Positions 12,216-16,994 of a stretch of 16,994 nt of DNA are shown here, one piece after another. The stretch is from an uncultured Mollicutes bacterium (lineage in GTDB: Bacteria > Bacillota_I > Bacilli_A > RFN20 > CAG-826). Where the stretch lies: NCBI GenBank assembly GCA_900542595.1, contig UQOB01000026.1:1-16994 (forward strand), read 5' to 3'. The notes below the pieces were generated by a model that was not told the origin of the DNA, ran no database searches, and saw only the letters and a program-made list of their open reading frames with translations. The translations under genes and the position numbers were made by a program. Position 1 is the first letter of the stretch, and the number at the start of each line of letters is the position of its first letter.

Positions 12216-13434
12216 GGAAAGAAAGAAGTTCTTTAAGAAGCTTAAAAAGGAAGGGTATACCATCCTTGCTCCCAACATGCTTCCCGCCCATTTTGAGCTC
12301 TTTGAAGAAGTCTTAAAGAAGGAAGGGTATAAAGTCGAAATCCTTTTAAAAGAAGGACGAGAAATCATTAATGATGGCTTAAAAAACATCCATAATGATG
12401 CTTGTTACCCCGCTCTTTTGGTAGTTGGGGCTTTTATCAATGCCTTAGACAGCGGCAAATACGATTTAAGCAAAACCGCGGTCATCATCACCCAAACCGG
12501 GGGTGGTTGTCGGGCGAGCAATTACTATTCTTTAATTCAAAAAGCTTTAAAGAAGAAATACCCGATGGTACCTGTTATTTCTCTTAACGTCAGTGGCCTT
12601 GAAAAAAATCGGTCCCTCCCCTTCACGCTGCCGCTTATCTTTAACCTCTTAAGTAGCCTTATGTACGGTGATTTAATCATGCTCCTTTATAACCAAGTTA
12701 AACCTTATGAGATTAAGAAAGGCGAAACTGATAAGGTCAAAAAAGAAGTCTTTAAAACTTTAAAGAGACAAGTGATGAAGAAAGGCTTTAACCATAAGAA
12801 AAAGAATTATCGCTATATCTTAGATTCTTTTAGAAAGATTAAACTTAACGACAAAAAGAAAGAAATCGTCGGGGTGGTTGGCGAAATCTATGTTAAGTAT
12901 TCCGCTTTAGCGAATAACCATCTTAATGATTTCTTGCTCTCAGAAGGAGTTGAACCTTATAGTCCTTCTTTGATGGAGTTCCTCCTCTACTGCTTAGAAA
13001 ATACCGAAGAAGATTACAAGCTCTATAAAAGAAATCAAGTCAGTCATCTATTTGTGAGACCCGCTTATTGGTATTTAGTCCATCAATCAAGAATCATGAA
13101 TAAGATGATTGAAGAATATGGCTTTAGGCCCTATGAAGATTTTGAAGAAATCAAAGAAAACGGGAAAGAAGTCATCAACGAAGGGGTCAAGATGGGTGAA
13201 GGCTGGTTAATCCCCAGCGAAATGGTGACGATGGCGAAACACAACGTCCACTATATCGTCTGCACTCAACCCTTCGGCTGCCTTCCTAACCACATCGTTG
13301 GAAAAGGGATGATGAGACCCATTAAAGAGAAATATCCGGACGTTCATATCGCCGCCATCGATTACGATAGCGGGGCCACGAAAGTGAACCAAGAAAACCG
13401 GATAAAACTCTTATTATCATCGATTGAAAAATAA
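12208..13434 (+). CDS. 2-hydroxyacyl-CoA dehydratase-type (HgdB/DUF2229-associated) protein
   Basis: The 408-aa protein corresponds to the C-terminal third of the large activase-related proteins. Cysteines suited to an Fe-S cluster occur at C66 (NDACYP), C101 (QTGGGCRASNY) and in CTQPFGCLPNHIVGKG near residue 350. The end reads YPDVHIAAIDYDSGATKVNQENR, typical of the family. The gene overlaps its partner by 8 nt in a different frame and has its own SD (GGAGG, 12197-12201, 6 nt spacer), so it is a genuine separate gene with coupled translation and not a sequencing frameshift. It presumably receives electrons from the 975-aa ATPase. No dehydratase alpha subunit or acyl-CoA pathway gene is nearby, so the reaction is unknown. 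Confidence 0.85.
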   Translation: MSKERKKFFKKLKKEGYTILAPNMLPAHFELFEEVLKKEGYKVEILLKEGREIINDGLKNIHNDACYPALLVVGAFINALDSGKYDLSKTAVIITQTGGGCRASNYYSLIQKALKKKYPMVPVISLNVSGLEKNRSLPFTLPLIFNLLSSLMYGDLIMLLYNQVKPYEIKKGETDKVKKEVFKTLKRQVMKKGFNHKKKNYRYILDSFRKIKLNDKKKEIVGVVGEIYVKYSALANNHLNDFLLSEGVEPYSPSLMEFLLYCLENTEEDYKLYKRNQVSHLFVRPAYWYLVHQSRIMNKMIEEYGFRPYEDFEEIKENGKEVINEGVKMGEGWLIPSEMVTMAKHNVHYIVCTQPFGCLPNHIVGKGMMRPIKEKYPDVHIAAIDYDSGATKVNQENRIKLLLSSIEK

Positions 13435-13436
13435 AA

Positions 13437-13472
13437 AATCCCAGCAGATCGCTGGGATTCTTTGTGTTTTTT
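13437..13472. terminator. Bidirectional rho-independent terminator
   Basis: AATCCCAGC (13437-13445), loop AGATC and GCTGGGATT (13451-13459) form a perfect 9-bp stem. CTTTGTGTTTTTT follows on the plus strand, and ATTTTTTATTTTT on the minus strand, so it can end both the activase operon and the convergent lipoprotein gene, whose stop codons flank it. Confidence 0.88.
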
Positions 13473-13480
13473 ACTGTTCG

Positions 13481-15577
13481 CTATTTCGCAAAGTTAAGTT
13501 CGTTGATGATTTTGTTACCGCTGCTATCCGTGAGCGAGAGTAAGCAGAAAGCATAAAAGGTCTTCCCGTTCCAGTTACAGGGGGCGAGTTCGGCGGTGAC
13601 GACTTGATCAGCGTAATCGAGTAACATCGCGTATTGCGTTTTCGCACTGCTGCAATAGAGGGTAAGGGTGGTGCTGCCATCTAAGGCTTCTAATTTCGCA
13701 TTCGTGGAATAAGGGGTAGTTTCAATCTTAATCTTTGCTTCCGTCACATAGACTTCTTGGCTATGTTCTTCATTGACATTTAAGTTCCGAAGTTCTTGGA
13801 CCGAAGCCGTCTTGAAGAAATCGGTATTGTAGTCATGGTTTCCGTGAGCGTTCACTAAGATTTCGGCATTTTGGATCGTTAATTGACCCGGTTGCCCATC
13901 CACTCTGGTTTCGTGGTTCTTAATCCCTTTTAAGGTCACTTCATCGCCTTGGTAGACGGTTTCCATGATGGCTTTGGTCGTTTGAACCGCGATTAAGCCA
14001 GTGTCATCGATGAGGTAGAAGCCCATCTTATTAACTAAGCTGGCCGCTGCGATACCGTGAAGAATAACTTCTTGACCATCTTCCACCGCATAGGATTCTT
14101 CGATGGTAATCGGATTATATTTCACCGGTTCTTTGGCGACTAAGGTGACAGTGTTAGTTAAGACAGTAGTTCCCGCTGTAATCGTGTAAGAAAGGGTTGC
14201 TTCCCCGTTCACTTCTTCTTCCACTTTGTGAAGGGTTGTTCCTTCTTCGGTAGTGGTTAAGTAGAAGCATTCATTGCCCGAAGTGATGGAATATTCCACC
14301 GTCGCATCTTTTAAATTAATGAGGTCATTACTAACTTTAGTTTCTAAGAGTTTCGCTGGGTCAGCATAATAAACTTCTTCAAACTGCGGTTTAACGACGT
14401 AGGTTTCAACGTAAGAGGCGAATTCACTTGCCGGATAGACATAAGAATCGCTTTCGACTTCAATCGGAAGGAAGCGATAGAAGACACCGCTATCGCTGCC
14501 CTTCATGTTTAAAGCGGTTAAAAGGACAGTGCAAAGTTTCCCGTCATATTTATCGAGCCAGGAGAAGTCACTTCCGTTATTGGACGTATAGGCATAAGAG
14601 CCAGTATGGCCATCCATATCATAGAAATAATAGTTATCGAAGCCACTGCCGACTTTTTTACTTACTAAGCAGTTAACCCGGTAGATAAGACCGGTGATAT
14701 CTTGGCTGGACGGAGTTTCCATCAAGTCTTTAATGCTGATGGTGGTGATCCAATCTTTATTGATTTCGTGATCACCATTATCGTTTTCCAGAATGGTGAC
14801 ATCGGTGATTTGGTTAGCACCTTGGTAACCAAATTTATCAGCGTAACCTTGTTCAGTATCTAAAATCCAATAGTCTTTAAGGCCTTGGACGGTAACATTA
14901 TTTCCAACTTTGACTTTCGAAGCTTCATTGGTGAAGACATACATCGAAGATTCGTCGTCGACTAACATAAAGCCCCGAGGTTTCATGCCGTTAGCGTAGC
15001 TGATCGCCGCGACCGTGCCGGAGATTTGAACCGGAGTGTCTTGCTTTTGGCTTCTCGCTTCTTTAATCGACATTTCTTTATAGTCATAGTCCGGTTTTTC
15101 AGCTAGCGTATGTTCAACGAGCCACGCGTTCATGAGTTCCGGCTTATTGCCTTTATAGTTCGCGATTGAGCTATAAACCGTGATGGTATCCCCTTCGACC
15201 GGAGCGTTTTCCATCTTGTCGTACCTGACCGTGCCATCTTCGTTATACAGACCATAAACGTAGATGGAACCCGTGGAATCGACAAGATCAAAGTTCCCGA
15301 ATTGGGTGTTCGTGAGATTGCTCACTTCCCCTCGAATGTAGTACTTTTGTTCGGTCCCATCTTCCAGAGCGGTTTCCGCGATTTTGATGGCTTCCGCGAC
15401 GGTGATGATGTCGTACTGTTCCGTAGTGGAACTCGTGGTTGACGAAGACGTCGAATCCGAGGTGGTGGATGAAGGAAGAGAAATTGAGGAAGTTTCATCT
15501 CCCGTACAAGCCGCGAGGATCAAGCCTAATGAAAATAAGGCGATCAGGCCAGCTTTAGAAAGTTTGGTATGTTCCAT
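13481..15577 (-). CDS. Lipoprotein with repeated OB-fold-like domains (698 aa)
   Basis: The N-terminus is a lipoprotein signal (MEHTKLSKAG, hydrophobic core, LAAC with lipidated C24) followed by a Ser/Thr-rich spacer (28-53) lifting the rest off the membrane. The remainder is a chain of beta-barrel segments resembling the YhcR-type OB fold: about 56-157, 168-265, 285-378, 488-575 and 590-690, with an Ig-like insert at about 405-482. Two stretches are clearly repeats of each other. Residues 183-300 (ISGTVA, GFMLVDD, VGNNVTVQGLKDY, NDNGDHEINKDW) match 503-615 (LHGIAA, GFYLIDD, QGDEVTLKGIKNH, NAHGNHDYNTDF). No catalytic domain is visible, so it is probably a surface binding protein with unknown ligand. 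SD GGAGG (15584-15588 region) precedes the ATG by 6-7 nt. The gene follows the XRE-type regulator by 81 nt on the same strand. Confidence 0.8.
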   Translation of the reverse strand: MEHTKLSKAGLIALFSLGLILAACTGDETSSISLPSSTTSDSTSSSTTSSTTEQYDIITVAEAIKIAETALEDGTEQKYYIRGEVSNLTNTQFGNFDLVDSTGSIYVYGLYNEDGTVRYDKMENAPVEGDTITVYSSIANYKGNKPELMNAWLVEHTLAEKPDYDYKEMSIKEARSQKQDTPVQISGTVAAISYANGMKPRGFMLVDDESSMYVFTNEASKVKVGNNVTVQGLKDYWILDTEQGYADKFGYQGANQITDVTILENDNGDHEINKDWITTISIKDLMETPSSQDITGLIYRVNCLVSKKVGSGFDNYYFYDMDGHTGSYAYTSNNGSDFSWLDKYDGKLCTVLLTALNMKGSDSGVFYRFLPIEVESDSYVYPASEFASYVETYVVKPQFEEVYYADPAKLLETKVSNDLINLKDATVEYSITSGNECFYLTTTEEGTTLHKVEEEVNGEATLSYTITAGTTVLTNTVTLVAKEPVKYNPITIEESYAVEDGQEVILHGIAAASLVNKMGFYLIDDTGLIAVQTTKAIMETVYQGDEVTLKGIKNHETRVDGQPGQLTIQNAEILVNAHGNHDYNTDFFKTASVQELRNLNVNEEHSQEVYVTEAKIKIETTPYSTNAKLEALDGSTTLTLYCSSAKTQYAMLLDYADQVVTAELAPCNWNGKTFYAFCLLSLTDSSGNKIINELNFAK

Positions 15578-15658
15578 GTGTTACCTCCACTTACTATAAA
15601 CCTTTTAGGGAAGGAAAAACAAGGTCTTTTAAAATGAAAATATCTACATTGTTTGTAT

Positions 15659-16348
15659 TTAACTAATTAAGACTTTTTTGGACTTCGCCCCTGTCCAATT
15701 GTGACTATTATTGTCTTTTAAATTAATAGTTAAGATACTTTCACCTTTCTCTAAGAAGGTGATTTGATAAGTATTATTTTCTAAATAAATGAACTCATGT
15801 TTAAGAGCTAAATCAAGGGTTAAAATATCTTCATTAATCGCTTGTTCATCAATGGTAAATATTAAGAGGTAATCGATATTTTCTTTAACTTCCACCACAT
15901 CATCTTTAATATTGCTTTCTTGGTTTAAGGTGATATCAAAATCAAGCGGTATGACCGTCGGTGAGGTTTGGGAACCGGTAGTAATGTCAGAGCTAGATAT
16001 CGTCGCGCTTTCTTGACTATTACTATCGATTTCTTTCGTTTGAAAATAGAAGTAGAGACCCGATGAAAGACCAATGGCGACCACCACAAAGGAGGCCGCA
16101 GAAAGTGAAACTAATTTATTAATTTTTCTCTTTCTTTGGACTCTCGCTACTCTCGCCATTTCTTCTAAGGCTTCTTTTTCGCTGGGAAAGTAATTAGTGA
16201 TGGCTTCTAAAATATCATCACTCGGGATGCCTTTACCATTTTCGTATTTCGCAATGGCGCTCCGGCTGACATGGATGGTGTCAGCGAGAGCCTCTTGGCT
16301 GAGCCCTTTTTCTTTCCGGAGTTTAGCGAGTAAATCCTTAAATTCCAT
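15659..16348 (-). CDS. Membrane-anchored XRE-type helix-turn-helix protein (RodZ-like layout)
   Basis: The 229-aa protein starts with an XRE/Cro helix-turn-helix (residues 4-58; LRKEKGLSQEALADTIHVS then SRSAIAKYENGKGIPS). A basic stretch (QRKRK, 71-75) and one membrane helix (about 79-101) follow, then a Ser/Thr-rich linker and an outside domain of about 100 residues predicted to be a beta sandwich (ends KGESILTINLKD...SKKVLIS). Cytoplasmic HTH, single helix and external beta domain is the RodZ layout, but the recognition-helix region looks like a true DNA-binding XRE. It may sense something at the surface and control the lipoprotein gene 81 nt downstream, or itself. The ATG has no SD and lies 11 nt after a perfect TATAAT. 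Confidence 0.82.
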   Translation of the reverse strand: MEFKDLLAKLRKEKGLSQEALADTIHVSRSAIAKYENGKGIPSDDILEAITNYFPSEKEALEEMARVARVQRKRKINKLVSLSAASFVVVAIGLSSGLYFYFQTKEIDSNSQESATISSSDITTGSQTSPTVIPLDFDITLNQESNIKDDVVEVKENIDYLLIFTIDEQAINEDILTLDLALKHEFIYLENNTYQITFLEKGESILTINLKDNNSHNWTGAKSKKVLIS

Positions 16349-16359
16349 AGGTAAAAAGT

Positions 16360-16365
16360 ATTATA
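16360..16365 (-). promoter_or_regulatory. -10 box of the XRE-type gene
   Basis: Minus-strand TATAAT, a perfect consensus, ends 11 nt before the ATG at 16348. The leader would be only 4-5 nt, with no room for an SD. No good -35 hexamer is seen 16-18 bp upstream. Confidence 0.45.
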
Positions 16366-16401
16366 CCTTAATTGCACTTCTCTTTTTGTTACTCTTTCTT
16401 T

Positions 16402-16444
16402 TTAAAGCTTATGGCTTTAACATCCGTCAATTCACTTTTACAAT
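16402..16444 (+). promoter_or_regulatory. Promoter candidate with overlapping inverted repeat for the flavoenzyme gene
   Basis: TTTAAC (16416-16421), a 17-bp spacer and TACAAT (16439-16444) form a moderate promoter before the ATG at 16464. A perfect inverted repeat, TTAAAGC (16402-16408) and GCTTTAA (16414-16420) with a 5-bp centre, overlaps the -35 box and lies between the two divergent genes, so it is an operator candidate. Confidence 0.35.
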
Positions 16445-16463
16445 ATTAAAATAGGTTAAAACC

Positions 16464-16994
16464 ATGAGAATTATTGTTTTAGGCGGGGTCGCCGGCGGAG
16501 CATCCTTCGCAGCTCGGCTCCGGCGATTATCCGAAGAGGACGAAATCGTCATCTACGAAAAAAGTAGCGATGTCAGCTACGCTAACTGCGGGATTCCTTA
16601 CTATATCGGTGGGGTGATTCCTTCGTTTAATAACTTAAAGGTGGTGAGTAAACAAACCTTTAAAGACCGATTCAATATCGAGGTGAGAACCAGCAGTGAA
16701 ATCACTGAAATTGATAAAGATAAGAAAACGGTGAAAGTCCATAACTTAATCACCGGGGAAACTTATCTTGATCATTATGATGTCTTACTTCTTGCCCCAG
16801 GTGCGAAACCGATCAAACTCAATATTCCCGGGATGGATTTACCGGAAATCTTCACCTTACGGAACTTAGAAGATACGAAGAAACTTAAGAATTATTTAAA
16901 TACCCATAAGGTAAGGAAGGCCGCAGTCATTGGGGCGGGGTTCGTCGGCATTGAAACCGCCGAAAACTTAAAACACTTAGGTTTAGAAGTCGCC
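16464..16994 (+). CDS. CoA-disulfide reductase / NADH oxidase-family flavoprotein, N-terminal part
   Basis: The gene runs off the right edge, and 177 codons are visible without a stop. The product opens with an FAD-binding Rossmann motif (MRIIVLGGVAGGASFAARLRR). The redox-active cysteine is in SYANCGIPYYIGG (C43 of this chain), the single-cysteine site of CoA-disulfide reductases, NADH oxidases and peroxidases, as opposed to the CxxxxC of glutathione reductase. LLLAPGAKP (about 111-119) and a second dinucleotide motif, VIGAGFVGIETAENL (about 155-169, NAD(P)H binding), follow. It would use NAD(P)H to reduce CoA disulfide, polysulfide, peroxide or oxygen. Whether a rhodanese domain follows cannot be seen. 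A weak SD (AGGT) lies about 7 nt before the ATG. Confidence 0.88.
   Translation, partial: MRIIVLGGVAGGASFAARLRRLSEEDEIVIYEKSSDVSYANCGIPYYIGGVIPSFNNLKVVSKQTFKDRFNIEVRTSSEITEIDKDKKTVKVHNLITGETYLDHYDVLLLAPGAKPIKLNIPGMDLPEIFTLRNLEDTKKLKNYLNTHKVRKAAVIGAGFVGIETAENLKHLGLEVA

Noticed and set aside
12190..12220. Sequencing frameshift between the 975-aa and 408-aa genes
   Set aside because: The second gene has its own GGAGG SD with a 6-nt spacer and an ATG overlapping the stop, a normal translational-coupling arrangement.
15586..15598. Separate promoter directly before the lipoprotein gene
   Set aside because: TATAGT (15598-15593, minus) fits a -10 box, but transcription would begin within the SD, and the -35 match is weak, so read-through from the XRE gene is as likely.
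1..16994. CRISPR array, tRNA, rRNA, insertion sequence or prophage
   Set aside because: I found no repeated spacer structure, cloverleaf, rRNA motif, transposase or phage gene on either strand.

Overview
The window (about 17 kb, GC roughly 40%) looks like a chromosome segment of a low-GC Firmicutes/Tenericutes-type bacterium, for example an RF39-, Izemoplasmatales- or Acholeplasma-like lineage. That placement is an inference from gene content: Ser/Thr-rich OB-fold lipoproteins, surface proteins anchored by a C-terminal transmembrane helix ending in KKKRA with no LPXTG, and many first genes without a Shine-Dalgarno (SD) sequence. TGA is used as a stop (trmH-like gene, 69-aa gene) and Trp is TGG, so the Mycoplasma code does not apply. 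I see no mobile element, tRNA, rRNA or CRISPR array.

Layout: (1) 1-2121, minus strand: the first 29 codons of one secreted protein, then a full 568-aa secreted, membrane-anchored Ig-like surface protein with a nearly identical signal-peptide core. An 8-G run lies inside its signal peptide. (2) 2315-3572: a Nudix hydrolase and a SpoU/TrmH-family RNA methyltransferase, divergent, with only 19 bp between their start codons; a 14-bp palindrome fills most of that gap. (3) 3559-7059, minus strand: a tightly packed metal operon in the order Cu(I) P1B-ATPase, ZIP/GufA-type metal transporter, 69-aa membrane protein. The ATPase carries a C-terminal CopZ-like domain with its own SD and start codon inside the reading frame. 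(4) 7138-9167, minus strand: a Pr6Pr-family membrane protein followed by a CLC-type anion transporter. (5) 9288-13434, plus strand: a two-gene operon with the acyl-CoA dehydratase activase (BcrAD_BadFG x2 + DUF2229) and its HgdB-like part as two overlapping genes. It ends in a strong bidirectional terminator. (6) 13481-16348, minus strand: an XRE-type regulator with a transmembrane helix and extracellular tail, upstream of a 698-aa lipoprotein with repeated OB-fold-like domains. (7) 16464-end, plus strand: the N-terminal 177 residues of a CoA-disulfide reductase/NADH oxidase-type flavoenzyme.

Two translation-start styles appear. The secreted-protein genes, the lipoprotein gene, both activase-operon genes and the internal copZ start have good SD sequences. 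The copA, Pr6Pr, Nudix, trmH-like and XRE genes have none. For copA and Pr6Pr a well-spaced -35/-10 pair ends 6-7 nt before the ATG, which predicts leaderless mRNAs; the trmH-like gene has only a -10-like hexamer at that distance.

The observations most worth a second look are the copZ gene embedded in copA, the recurring leaderless arrangement, the G8 tract in a surface-protein signal peptide, the Asn at the CLC anion-coordinating serine position, and the RodZ-like regulator/lipoprotein pair.
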